Shown: positions 13,358 to 20,471 of the stretch, piece after piece | Numbering within the stretch: the first letter of the stretch is position 1 | Layout: each line of letters opens with the position of its first letter | Assembly (NCBI GenBank): GCA_016793585.1 | Contig: JAEUJR010000973.1 | Coordinates: 1-20,471 of the forward strand | DNA: 20,471 nt | From: Archangium sp. | GTDB lineage: Bacteria > Myxococcota > Myxococcia > Myxococcales > Myxococcaceae | Direction: 5' to 3' | The notes under the pieces: generated by a model | What the model saw: the letters and a program-made list of their open reading frames with translations, nothing else | Database searches by the model: none | Told to the model about the DNA's origin: nothing | Translations under genes and position numbers: made by a program

Positions 13358-14072
13358 CGCCGCCGCTCGGGGTCGCCTTCACGATGAAGAGCACCGAGCG
13401 CACGGGCTCGTTCGGCTCCTTCGCCGGCGCCCCCGACGACGCGAGCACCACGGTCTTTCCCGGAGCGAGCCGCACGCGCGTGTTGATGCGCTGGCCGAAA
13501 CGCTCGAGCCGCAGGTCGGCGGTGAGCACGCCGTTCATGCTGGTGACGAACTGATCGACCGAGGTGTCACGGCCGTTGAGCGCACCACGCTCTCCCGACA
13601 GCGACGACACCGAGAGCTTCTCGACGAGTGAAAAGGCCTGCGGGCCCTCGGCCTTCTTCACCTCGGCGAGCGCGGCCTCGAGCTCCACCGGCATGGCCTG
13701 GCTCTGCTCCTGCCCGGGTGTGGCGTTGACGATCCAATACGTGAGGGTGACCGACTCGGCCTCCTTCACCGGGTTCGCGGCGACCGACGCGACGAGCGCC
13801 TTCACGCCTTCGTGGACCGGCTCGCTCGCGAGCACGATGAGGCGGCCATCGGGGCCCACGTCGACGCGACCGACCCACTTGTTCGAGTCCTTTCCGTCGG
13901 AGCCGAACCAGAGCACCTCTTTGAGCGCCGCGCGCAGCCGCTGCGCCTGGCCGGCCGGCACGTCGTAGGTGCGCAAGACGAGGCCAGCCATCGGGTTGGC
14001 AGCAGACGCGTCGCCGAGGTGGCAACCGGTGACGGCGAGGGAGAGCGCGAGGAAGAGTGACTTGAAGGACAT
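13347..14072 (-). CDS. Lipoprotein with secretin-N-like features, first gene of the ECF unit
   Basis: The protein has 241 residues starting MSFKSLFLALSLAVTGC, a signal peptide with lipobox Val-Thr-Gly-Cys17. Residues 30-95 (LVLRTYDVPAGQAQRLRAAL, then VGRVDVGPDGRLIVLASEPVHEGVKALVAS) look like the N-domain repeats of secretins, where a short beta-alpha-beta unit ends in LIV.A....V..LV; the match is by eye. Residues 103-230 are beta-rich (VTLTYWIVNATPG, NTRVRLAPGKTVVLASSG), again reminiscent of secretin-associated domains. There is no secretin pore domain, so it is not a secretin. GGAG lies 8 bases before the ATG. Its end overlaps the ECF sigma gene by 11 bases. Possibly the signal-sensing or stress-monitored partner of the sigma system (inference). 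Confidence 0.68.
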   Translation of the reverse strand: MSFKSLFLALSLAVTGCHLGDASAANPMAGLVLRTYDVPAGQAQRLRAALKEVLWFGSDGKDSNKWVGRVDVGPDGRLIVLASEPVHEGVKALVASVAANPVKEAESVTLTYWIVNATPGQEQSQAMPVELEAALAEVKKAEGPQAFSLVEKLSVSSLSGERGALNGRDTSVDQFVTSMNGVLTADLRLERFGQRINTRVRLAPGKTVVLASSGAPAKEPNEPVRSVLFIVKATPSGGDGR

Positions 14073-14222
14073 GAAGGGACTCCAGCAACAGCGGGTGGTG
14101 CGCGGTGTTACCCGCGAGGGTCGAATTTCTTCGGTGGGGCGTGCGTTTTTCGAAGCGCCCCGTCTTTTCAACCCGTTCCCGCCCTCGACTGAACCGCCAC
14201 GGCACACTACGAGCACCTCTCC
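14073..14222. promoter_or_regulatory. Divergent intergenic region with inverted repeats
   Basis: This 150-base gap separates the ECF unit from the Sel1-repeat gene and must hold both promoters. Two inverted repeats are visible: CGCGG with CCGCG around 14101-14116, and GGGGCG (14136-14141) with CGCCCC (14156-14161). On the minus strand GGAAC is followed after 17 bases by CGCTTC, a faint resemblance to an ECF promoter. None of these is strong enough to name a regulator. Confidence 0.35.
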
Positions 14223-14939
14223 ATGCGCTGGCTTTTCCTGCTGACTCTCTCAACCTCGGCCCTGGCCCAACAGGCGCCGGCTCCGAAGATCACCCTCGCC
14301 GACCTCGAGAAGGCGTGCAGCCAGGGCGACCAGGTCGCGTGCGTCGACTACGGCTTCAACCTCGAGAACGGCGACCCCGAGAAGGCCGTCTCGGTGTACC
14401 GGGCCGCGTGCGCGAAGAACACCCTGCCCGCCTGCAGCAACCTGGCGCTGATGCTGCGTGACGCGCGCGGCGCCGCGAAGAACCTCGACGAAGCCGCGAA
14501 GGTCGCGAAGAAGGCGTGTGACGGAGGCAACGCGCCGGGCTGTCTGCACCTCGCGCTCGTGAAAGACGCCGCCAACGACTTCACCGGAGCGACCGCTGCC
14601 TACGACGCGGCCTGCAAGGTGAAGGTGTTTCAGGGCTGCACCAACTACGCGATCAACGTGCTCAAGGGTGTGGGCATCAAGAAAGACGAGAAGCGCGGCA
14701 TGGAGCTGCTCGAGAAGTCGTGCGGTGAGTCGGTGAAGAAGGGCGTGCAGTACCCTTCGCTGCGCGCGTGCCTCGTGCTCGGGCAGATCTACGAGCAGGG
14801 CGCGCTGGTCGAGAAGAACAAGGAGGCGGCGAAGCGGCTCTACAAGCTCGCCTGCTTCGGCGGTCTCGAAGAGGGCTGTGAGCGGCTTGGCACCGGCCCG
14901 AAGAACGTGAACGACCACGACGACGGGCACGGGCACTGA
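14223..14939 (+). CDS. Secreted Cys-rich Sel1-repeat protein with His-rich tail
   Basis: The 238-residue precursor has a signal peptide (MRWLFLLTLSTSALA, cleavage before Gln-Gln). The rest is Sel1-like helical repeats, each with spaced Cys: ACSQGDQVACVDYGFNL, AACAKNTLPACSNLALML, KACDGGNAPGCLHLALV, AACKVKVFQGCTNYAINVL, SCGESVKKG...ACLVLGQIYEQG and LACFGGLEEGCERLG. The regular Cys pairs resemble the Helicobacter cysteine-rich (Hcp) proteins, where each repeat is locked by a disulfide, which fits export. The last residues NDHDDGHGH may bind metal. There is no lipobox, so it is probably periplasmic or secreted. Likely a protein-binding scaffold; no enzymatic residues seen. It is divergent from the ECF unit. 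The ribosome binding site is weak. Confidence 0.85.
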   Translation: MRWLFLLTLSTSALAQQAPAPKITLADLEKACSQGDQVACVDYGFNLENGDPEKAVSVYRAACAKNTLPACSNLALMLRDARGAAKNLDEAAKVAKKACDGGNAPGCLHLALVKDAANDFTGATAAYDAACKVKVFQGCTNYAINVLKGVGIKKDEKRGMELLEKSCGESVKKGVQYPSLRACLVLGQIYEQGALVEKNKEAAKRLYKLACFGGLEEGCERLGTGPKNVNDHDDGHGH

Positions 14940-15091
14940 CGTCGGCGCTGGTGACGTGGGCAGGTGACGCCGCAGGCAGCCTGTTCGCCACGCGCAAAAA
15001 GGAGCGCACTGCGACCGTCATGGGCTCGGTGCTCCAACCGCTCTGACGCGGCTTCCCGCTTCGTCGGAATCACGCTTTGTTCCGGCTCCCC

Positions 15092-16396
15092 GTGCTCCGT
15101 TCAACTCTGCTGTGTGGCGTTCTGCTGTCCGTACTCGTCGGTTGCTCAGGGGTCGTCACCGAACCCGACGGAGGCAGTGACGCGCCCGACGCCTCGGCAG
15201 AGGTCGACGCAGGCAGTGAGCTCGACGCGGGCACGAGTGTCGATTCGGGCGTGACGGTCGATGCGGGCGTCGACGCAGGCAGCACCGTCGCAGACGCCGG
15301 CGTCGATGCGGGCGTGCGACCGATTCTCGACGCGGGCCCGTATGACGCGGGCCTCTTCGACGCCGGCACCTGGGCGTGGACCGACGGCGGCGGGCCTGCG
15401 TGGCGCAACGGCCTGGCGCTGAACCAGTGGGTCGAGATTCCAGGCACCAGCGGGGCGGGCGGCGCGGCCATCGATGCGTGGGGCGCGCTCGCTGAGAACA
15501 AGGCGACGGCCGAGCTGTACATCGCCGCGTCGGGGGGCCACAGCGACAGCGCCGACAACCGCGTGGTGAGCATCTCGTTGATGGCTGATGCGCCAGCGTG
15601 GGTGCAGCGGCACGCGTCGAGCACGAACACGCCGGTGAACGTCCTCTACTACCCCGACGGCCTGCCGACCTCGCGCCACCTGTACCATCACCTCCACTTC
15701 CTGCCGGCGCTCAACGTCGTGCTGCTCGGTGGCTGCCGCTATGGGTACGGCGGCAACACGCCGACAGGCCCGGGAATGGATGCGTTCTCGCTGACGACGA
15801 ACGCGTGGCTGCCCCGCTACACCTTCCCCGACATCACGCCGTACAACGGCTACGTCATCGAGATCGACGGCGCGGGCCGCGCGTGGACGCAGTCTGGCAA
15901 CCGCTTCGACCCCTCGACCAATCGCTGGAGCACGCCTGGCTCCGGACCCGGCCTCGGCCGCTTTCCCCACGCCACGGCGCCTTCGCGCAACCTCATCTTC
16001 AGCCTGCAGTTCGGCGATGGGCAGGGCTACGACCTGAACCTCGGCGTCGTCGCGAGAAAGCTCGACACCACGACGGGAAACTCGGTGGCCATCACCTTCA
16101 ACCCGAGCACCGCGCTCACCGAGTTCATGGCCGCGCAGCCGACGTACGCGGGCATGGACTACGACGCCGCGAACGATCGGTTCCTGTTCACGCATCACGC
16201 CGAGCGGGGGAAGGTCTACGTCGTCACGCCGAACGCCACCACCACGTGGGACCTGAGCGTGCTGACGACGACGGGCATGCCCACGGTGACGTCCGGAGCC
16301 GGCATCAACAAGCGCTTCCGGTACCTGCCGACGCTGGGCGGTTTCGTGCTGCTGCCGTCGAGGTCGTCGAACCTGTACTTCCTGCGCACCAACTGA
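15092..16396 (+). CDS. Kelch/galactose-oxidase-like propeller lipoprotein with Asp-Ala-Gly linker
   Basis: From the GTG at 15092 the protein has 434 residues, with a signal peptide (LRSTLLCGVLLSVLV) and lipobox Leu-Val-Gly-Cys18. A TTG at 15077 is an alternative start that adds five residues. After the lipobox comes an acidic linker of about 70 residues built on Asp-Ala-Gly. From about residue 105 a beta-propeller follows: WVEIPGTSGAGGAAIDAWG, ELYIAASGGHSDSADNRVV, HFLPALNVVLLGGCR, RFPHATAPSRNLIF, MDYDAANDRFLFTHH and a closing INKRFRYLPTLGGFVLLP with NLYFLR. This resembles kelch or galactose-oxidase central domains, but I do not see the Cys-Tyr copper site, so it may only bind carbohydrate or protein. 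Probably on the cell surface. The 150 bases upstream hold no recognised signal. Confidence 0.78.
   Translation: MLRSTLLCGVLLSVLVGCSGVVTEPDGGSDAPDASAEVDAGSELDAGTSVDSGVTVDAGVDAGSTVADAGVDAGVRPILDAGPYDAGLFDAGTWAWTDGGGPAWRNGLALNQWVEIPGTSGAGGAAIDAWGALAENKATAELYIAASGGHSDSADNRVVSISLMADAPAWVQRHASSTNTPVNVLYYPDGLPTSRHLYHHLHFLPALNVVLLGGCRYGYGGNTPTGPGMDAFSLTTNAWLPRYTFPDITPYNGYVIEIDGAGRAWTQSGNRFDPSTNRWSTPGSGPGLGRFPHATAPSRNLIFSLQFGDGQGYDLNLGVVARKLDTTTGNSVAITFNPSTALTEFMAAQPTYAGMDYDAANDRFLFTHHAERGKVYVVTPNATTTWDLSVLTTTGMPTVTSGAGINKRFRYLPTLGGFVLLPSRSSNLYFLRTN
15182..15367 (+). repeat. Asp-Ala-Gly linker repeat
   Basis: About 62 codons encode imperfect DAG units (VDAGVDAG, ADAGVDAGV, LDAGPYDAGLFDAG) with a GAC/GAT-GCG/GCA-GGC pattern. 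It separates the lipid anchor from the propeller. Shorter DAG stretches occur in the phospholipase C-like protein and at the end of the TolB-like lipoprotein, so this is a shared linker type of exported proteins in this genome. Confidence 0.7.
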
Positions 16397-16510
16397 GTCG
16401 TCACGCAGGCAGTCATGGGAGCTGGTCATTCGGCCACGCCGACGCAATCGGGTGTTGGACTGTGAGGGCCGCGTGACAGACTCCGCGCGCACGTTTGCCG
16501 AGGGGGCCTC

Positions 16511-18031
16511 ATGACGTCGCCGTCGCAGGTGATCATCTTCGGAGCCGCAGGCGATCTCGCGCTGCGCAAGCTGCTCCCGGCGCTCGCGAGCCTCGCGTCG
16601 AAGAGCCAGCCCGGCGAGGGCTTCTCGGTCGTGGGCGTGTCACGCCGCGAGAAGACCGACGACGCGTTTCGCGCCGAGGTCGCCGAGGCCATGCCGCCCG
16701 AACTCAAGGCCGCCTGGAGTCAGCTCGCGCCCCGCGTGCACTACGTCTCGGGTGACGTCGGCAGCGTGCAAGACCTCGATCGCCTCTCGACGAAGCTCGA
16801 CACCCTGCCCGGAGGAAGGAACACCGGCCGCCTCTTCTACCTGTCGCTCAAGCCCGACCTCTTCGCGAACGCCATCAGCAACCTCTCGTCGAAGGGCCTC
16901 TTGCACATGCCCGAGGGAGAGACGGTCGCGTGGCGCCGCGTCGTCGTCGAGAAGCCGTTCGGTCACGACCTGACGTCGGCGGTGGCGCTCAACCGTCACG
17001 TGCACACGCACCTGCGCGAGTCACAGGTGTACCGAATCGATCACTACCTGGGGAAAGAGACCGTTCAGAACATTCTCGGGTTCCGCTTTCACAACGCCAT
17101 CTTCGAGCCGCTGTGGAACCGAAATCACGTCGAGCTCGTGCAGATCACCGTGGCCGAAGAGCTCGGCATGGAGCGCGGGCGCGCGGCCTACTACGACGGC
17201 ACCGGCGCGCTGCGAGACATGCTGCAGAACCACATGCTGCAGGTGCTCTCGCTCGTCGCGATGGAGCCGCCCACCTCGCTCGACGCCAAGGCGGTGCGAG
17301 CGCAGAAGGTGGCGGTGCTCGAGGCGCTGCGGCCTCCCGACAAGGCCGACATGAAGCGGCACTGTGTTCGCGCCCGTTACGGCGCCGGCATGGTGAAGAA
17401 CGAGCTCGTGCCCGGCTACCTCTCGGAAGAAGGCGTGCCGGCCAACTCGCAGACCGAGACGTACGTGGCGGTGCGCTGTGAGATCGACACCTGGCGCTGG
17501 AGCGGCGTGCCGATTCTGCTGCGTCACGGCAAGCGGCTGAAGAAGCGCTTCACCGAGGTGCAGGTGCAGTTCAAGACGCCGCCGCTGCAGCTCTTCAACA
17601 AGCCCGACGGCATCACCGACGAAGAGTTCCGCCGGAAGCTGCGCGCCGGCGACCTCTGCCAGATTCGCCCGAACGTGTTGACGCTGTCGATTCAGCCCAG
17701 AGAAGCGGTGCGGCTGTCGTTCGGCGTGAAGCGGCCGGGCCCGTCGATGGTGATGCACGCAGCCGAGATGACCTTCGATTACCAGAACGTGTTCGGGGCC
17801 TCGACCGCCCCTGCCTACGAGCGGCTGTTGCTCGACGCGCTGCTGGGCGACGCGACGTTGTTCCTGCGTGGTGACGAGATCGAAGCGAGCTGGCGGTTCG
17901 CCGATGCGATGCAGCACGCGTGGCAGGGCGCCGACGCGCCACCGCTGCTCGAGTACGACGCCGGCACCTGGGGCCCCGACGAGGCGGCCGAGCTGTTCCA
18001 CGGCTGTGAAGGCGGCTGGACGCGTGGCTGA
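16511..18031 (+). CDS. zwf: Glucose-6-phosphate 1-dehydrogenase
   Basis: This 506-residue cytoplasmic enzyme oxidises glucose 6-phosphate to 6-phosphogluconolactone with NADP(+), the first step of the oxidative pentose phosphate pathway. The dinucleotide-binding loop is [16 protein letters not shown] at 10-25 (usually GASGDL, so Ser is Ala here). [11 protein letters not shown] at 144-154 and RIDHYLGKE at 175-183, with the substrate-binding His178, are intact. The catalytic His is His241 in [10 protein letters not shown]. Length is normal for the family. AGGGGG lies seven bases before the ATG. The gene overlaps pgl by 8 bases and gnd follows, so the pathway is one operon. The 114-base gap upstream shows no convincing promoter. 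Confidence 0.98.
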   Translation: MTSPSQVIIFGAAGDLALRKLLPALASLASKSQPGEGFSVVGVSRREKTDDAFRAEVAEAMPPELKAAWSQLAPRVHYVSGDVGSVQDLDRLSTKLDTLPGGRNTGRLFYLSLKPDLFANAISNLSSKGLLHMPEGETVAWRRVVVEKPFGHDLTSAVALNRHVHTHLRESQVYRIDHYLGKETVQNILGFRFHNAIFEPLWNRNHVELVQITVAEELGMERGRAAYYDGTGALRDMLQNHMLQVLSLVAMEPPTSLDAKAVRAQKVAVLEALRPPDKADMKRHCVRARYGAGMVKNELVPGYLSEEGVPANSQTETYVAVRCEIDTWRWSGVPILLRHGKRLKKRFTEVQVQFKTPPLQLFNKPDGITDEEFRRKLRAGDLCQIRPNVLTLSIQPREAVRLSFGVKRPGPSMVMHAAEMTFDYQNVFGASTAPAYERLLLDALLGDATLFLRGDEIEASWRFADAMQHAWQGADAPPLLEYDAGTWGPDEAAELFHGCEGGWTRG

Positions 18032-18686
18032 GCTGCTCGAGACACAAACGCCCGTGGAGGACGCCGCGCGCGTCGTCGCGTTCTGGCTGAGCGAGCTCGT
18101 CGGCCGCACGGGCTCTGCGCGACTGGGCATTCCCGGTGGCTCGGCGTTGACGGCGCTGGCTCGCGTGAAGGCGCTGGTGCCAGGCGAGGTGTGGAAGGCC
18201 GTCAAGCTCACGTGGGTCGACGAGCGCGTGGTGCCGGTGGCCAGTGGCGACTCCAACCGTGGCGCGGCCGAGCGGAGCGGCGTGCTCGAGGGTCTGGGCG
18301 ACGTGTTGCCGCTCGTGCTCGACGACGAAGACGGGCCGGCGGCCTGCGCGAGATTCTCGGAGGCGTTCGAGCGCTCGTTCGACGGCACGCTCGACGTCGC
18401 GCTGCTCGGCATGGGCGAAGACGGGCACGTGGCGTCGCTGTTTCCTGGCCATCGGCTGCTCGACGCGACCGGCCTGGTGGCGCACCTCGAAGACTCGCCG
18501 AAGCCGCCGCCCGCGCGAGTGACGATGACGCTGAGCGTGCTGCAGCGGCCCGAGACGAAGCGGCTGGTGCTCGCCGCCGGCGCCGGAAAACGTGACGCTC
18601 TGACGAAGCTGCTCGCCAAAGACCAGGCGCTGCCCGCGACGCTGCTGGGCGAGCTGACCCTGGTGACTGATCAACGACTGACCTGA
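18024..18686 (+). CDS. pgl: 6-phosphogluconolactonase
   Basis: This protein of 220 residues hydrolyses 6-phosphogluconolactone, the product of zwf, to 6-phosphogluconate. Family motifs are present: [12 protein letters not shown] at 34-45 (in place of the GGSTP loop), [10 protein letters not shown] at 62-71 with DSN at 76-78, and [17 protein letters not shown] at 127-143, which holds the catalytic His. The start is a GTG that lies inside the end of zwf (8-base overlap), with AAGGCGG upstream. Starts farther upstream in this frame (to 17868) would duplicate zwf coding and are rejected. The protein is slightly shorter than many homologues at the N-terminus but complete in its conserved core. Cytoplasmic. 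Confidence 0.95.
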   Translation: MAELLETQTPVEDAARVVAFWLSELVGRTGSARLGIPGGSALTALARVKALVPGEVWKAVKLTWVDERVVPVASGDSNRGAAERSGVLEGLGDVLPLVLDDEDGPAACARFSEAFERSFDGTLDVALLGMGEDGHVASLFPGHRLLDATGLVAHLEDSPKPPPARVTMTLSVLQRPETKRLVLAAGAGKRDALTKLLAKDQALPATLLGELTLVTDQRLT

Positions 18687-18696
18687 TGGAGACGAC

Positions 18697-20100
18697 ATGA
18701 GCGACCGGAAGAACGACGTGGCGGTGATTGGGCTCGGCGTGATGGGTGGAAACCTCGCGCGCAACTTCGCGTCGCGCGGGCTGAAGGTCGGTGGCTACAG
18801 CCGCACCTTCGAGACCTCGAAGAAGCTGGCCGACGATCACCCCGAGGCGAAGCTCGACGTGGTGCCCACCCTGAAGGAGCTGGTCGCACGCCTCGAGCGC
18901 CCGCGCCGCATCGTGGTGCTGGTGAACGCCGGCAAACCCGTCGACGACGTCATCGATCAGCTCGACCCGCTGCTCGAAGAAGGCGACATCGTCATCGACG
19001 CGGGCAACAGCCTGTACACCGACAGCGATCGCCGGGCCGCGAAGGCGAAGGGCAAGCCGTGGCGCTTCGTCGGCATGGGCGTCTCGGGCGGCAGTGAAGG
19101 CGCGCTCAAGGGCCCGTCGCTGATGCCGGGCGGCGACGTCGACGCCTGGGAGCGCCTCAAGCCGGTGCTCGAGCCCATCGCGGCGCGCTCCTCGTCGGGC
19201 CTATGCGTCACGCACTGTGGGCTCGGCTCGGCGGGTCACTTCGTGAAGATGGTGCACAACGGCATCGAGTACGGCGACATGCAGCTGATCGCCGAGACGG
19301 CGCTGCTCTTGCGTGAAGGCCTCGGGCTCGACGGCGGCGCGGTCGCCGACACGTTCACGCGCTGGAACGCGGGCGACCTCTCGTCGTTCCTCATCGAGAT
19401 CACCGCGAACATCTACCGCGTGAAGGACGCCAAAGCGCAGGGGCTGCTGGTCGACGCGATCCTCGACAAGGCTGGTCAGAAGGGCACCGGCAAGTGGACG
19501 GTCATCGCCGCGGCCGAGCTGGGCATCGCGATTCCCACCATCACCACGGCCGTCGACGCGCGCATTCTGTCGTCGCAGAAGGACGTTCGCGTGAAGGCCG
19601 AAGCCGCGCATCGCCCCGCGCGCGCACGCCTCACCGGGGTCTCGGTCGACGATCTCGCGCACGCGCTCTACGCGTCGAAGGTGGCGAGCTACACGCAGGG
19701 GTTTCAGCTGCTGCGCGCGGCGAGCACCACGTTCGGCTACGGCACGAAGCTGTCGGAGATCGCCCGCATCTGGACGGCGGGCTGCATCATTCGCGCGGCC
19801 TTCCTCGAGCGCATTCAGGCCGCGTTCGCTGCGACGCCCGAGCCCGAGCTGCTGGCGCTGGCGCCCGAGTTCGTGAGCGATCTCGCGAAGCGGCTGCCGG
19901 CGTGGCGACGCGTGGTGTCGGCGGCGTCGAGCGCTGGCCTCGCCATTCCCGGGCTCGCGACGTCACTGGCCTGGTACGACTCGCTCACCACCGCGCGCGG
20001 CTCGGCGAACCTCATTCAGGCGCAGCGCGACTACTTCGGCAGCCACACCTACGAGCGCGTCGATGCGCCCGGCACGTTCGTTCACACCGACTGGGCCTGA
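18697..20100 (+). CDS. gnd: 6-phosphogluconate dehydrogenase, decarboxylating
   Basis: The 467-residue enzyme converts 6-phosphogluconate to ribulose 5-phosphate and CO2 with reduction of NADP(+). The Rossmann loop is VIGLGVMGGNLARNFASRG at 10-28. Ser35-Arg36-Thr37 is at the position that binds the 2'-phosphate of NADP, so NADP preference is likely. MGVSGGSEGALKGPSLMPGG at 127-146 and HFVKMVHNGIEYGDMQ at 181-196 carry the substrate and catalytic residues (Lys184, His187, Asn188, Glu191). The C-terminus with YFGSHTYERVD is the usual tail that enters the partner subunit. Length is typical of the long, dimeric type. GGAG lies about ten bases before the ATG, and the gap to pgl is 10 bases. Its stop is one base from the opposing gene's stop. 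Confidence 0.98.
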   Translation: MSDRKNDVAVIGLGVMGGNLARNFASRGLKVGGYSRTFETSKKLADDHPEAKLDVVPTLKELVARLERPRRIVVLVNAGKPVDDVIDQLDPLLEEGDIVIDAGNSLYTDSDRRAAKAKGKPWRFVGMGVSGGSEGALKGPSLMPGGDVDAWERLKPVLEPIAARSSSGLCVTHCGLGSAGHFVKMVHNGIEYGDMQLIAETALLLREGLGLDGGAVADTFTRWNAGDLSSFLIEITANIYRVKDAKAQGLLVDAILDKAGQKGTGKWTVIAAAELGIAIPTITTAVDARILSSQKDVRVKAEAAHRPARARLTGVSVDDLAHALYASKVASYTQGFQLLRAASTTFGYGTKLSEIARIWTAGCIIRAAFLERIQAAFAATPEPELLALAPEFVSDLAKRLPAWRRVVSAASSAGLAIPGLATSLAWYDSLTTARGSANLIQAQRDYFGSHTYERVDAPGTFVHTDWA

Positions 20101-20101
20101 G

Positions 20102-20471
20102 TCATTCCAGCTGTGCAGCCTCGGAGCACGTGCGCGACACGAGCGCCTTCACCAACGCCTGCTGACTCGCTCCGCTGGCCTTCGTCGAGATGGCACCGAG
20201 CAGCTTGTGATCGGCGTTGCGCACGCCGATGACGTTCAGCTTCAACGCACCCGGCAACACCTCGAGGCTGGGCTTGAGCACGATGGCAGCACGCGAGGCG
20301 TCACCGTCGATGACCGTCGCACCCCGCCGCCGCAGCTCGTCTCGCAGCTGGCGATCGACCTGGTCGATGAGCGTGCCTCCCTGACTCCAGGTCACGGCGT
20401 AGATGCGGGCGTTCGCTCCAGCCACCTGCGTCGCGGTCAACGTGGCGAGGACCAGCATCAGACGCGTGAAC
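20102..20471 (-). CDS. Exported hypothetical protein, N-terminus cut by window edge
   Basis: The frame stays open to the window edge and reads FTRLMLVLATLTATQVAGA at its start, a signal peptide with a basic residue before the hydrophobic core. The true start is probably an ATG whose last G is the edge base. An internal ATG at 20458 would give 118 residues but a signal without positive charge. The mature part alternates strands and helices (ARIYAVTWSQGG, IDQVDRQLRDELRRRGATVI, AAIVLKPSLEVLPGALKLNVIGV) and ends near a lone Cys. I recognise no family. It is convergent with gnd, one base apart. Confidence 0.7.
   Translation of the reverse strand, partial: FTRLMLVLATLTATQVAGANARIYAVTWSQGGTLIDQVDRQLRDELRRRGATVIDGDASRAAIVLKPSLEVLPGALKLNVIGVRNADHKLLGAISTKASGASQQALVKALVSRTCSEAAQLE

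Noticed and set aside
13347..14072. Calling the lipoprotein before the ECF gene a secretin
   Set aside because: Only N-domain-like repeats are visible; the pore-forming C-terminal secretin domain is missing.
14136..14161. GGGGCG/CGCCCC hairpin followed by TCTTTTC as a terminator
   Set aside because: The stem is only six pairs with a 14-base loop and mismatches, the T run is broken, and no gene on either strand ends there.
15146..16492. Open frame of 448 codons on the minus strand opposite the propeller lipoprotein
   Set aside because: Its Arg/Val/His-rich composition has no domain, while the opposite strand has a lipobox and propeller repeats.
17021..18619. Open frame of 532 codons on the minus strand opposite zwf and pgl
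   Set aside because: It runs antisense to two clearly conserved enzymes, and its product is Arg/Ser/Pro/His-rich without motifs, as expected from the complementary strand of GC-rich genes.

Overview
The window is GC-rich DNA from a member of the Myxococcota. The best evidence for that is the phospholipase C-like protein at 10713-11888: it ends in a MYXO-CTERM-type sorting tail (Cys-x-Cys, Ser-Ala-Pro-Gly, one hydrophobic helix, basic end). Several exported proteins also carry Gly/Ala or Asp-Ala-Gly linkers, as is common in this phylum. Nearly all third codon positions are G or C, and many genes overlap by 1, 4, 8 or 11 bases. I see no transposon, CRISPR array, prophage or rRNA.

Positions 1-5716, minus strand. 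A signalling gene train runs from a soluble methyl-accepting (MCP-type) protein through a STAS protein, an RsbW-type ATPase with a degenerate receiver-like N-terminus, a receiver-PP2C (RsbU-type) phosphatase and a second STAS protein to the first codons of a CheY-like regulator that leaves the window. It looks like a chemosensory locus with a built-in partner-switching module. A sigma-54-like site lies just before the MCP gene. Upstream on the same strand are a TolB-like propeller lipoprotein, two small coupled ORFs (45 and 83 aa) and an archaemetzincin-like protein that lacks key active-site residues.

Positions 5717-6242. This region holds a tRNA-Gln(UUG) gene on the minus strand and, on the plus strand, three consecutive hairpins ending in a very strong intrinsic terminator. 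The hairpins are either a small RNA or an attenuated leader of the next gene.

Positions 6243-10209. An outer-membrane beta-barrel-like protein meets, stop against stop, a coupled pair made of a purple-acid-phosphatase-like lipoprotein and a YbaK-type tRNA deacylase. A methyltransferase-like protein with a TPR-like tail is divergent from that pair.

Positions 10217-14072, minus strand. Six closely packed genes encode a lipoprotein with secretin-like features, an ECF sigma factor, a small one-pass membrane protein (probable anti-sigma factor), a dihaem cytochrome lipoprotein, a zinc phospholipase C / P1 nuclease-fold enzyme with the MYXO-CTERM tail, and a small lipoprotein. They look like one envelope-directed unit.

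Positions 14223-20471. A secreted Cys-rich Sel1-repeat protein and a propeller lipoprotein with a Asp-Ala-Gly linker are followed by the oxidative pentose phosphate operon zwf-pgl-gnd. At the right edge is a partial exported protein on the minus strand.
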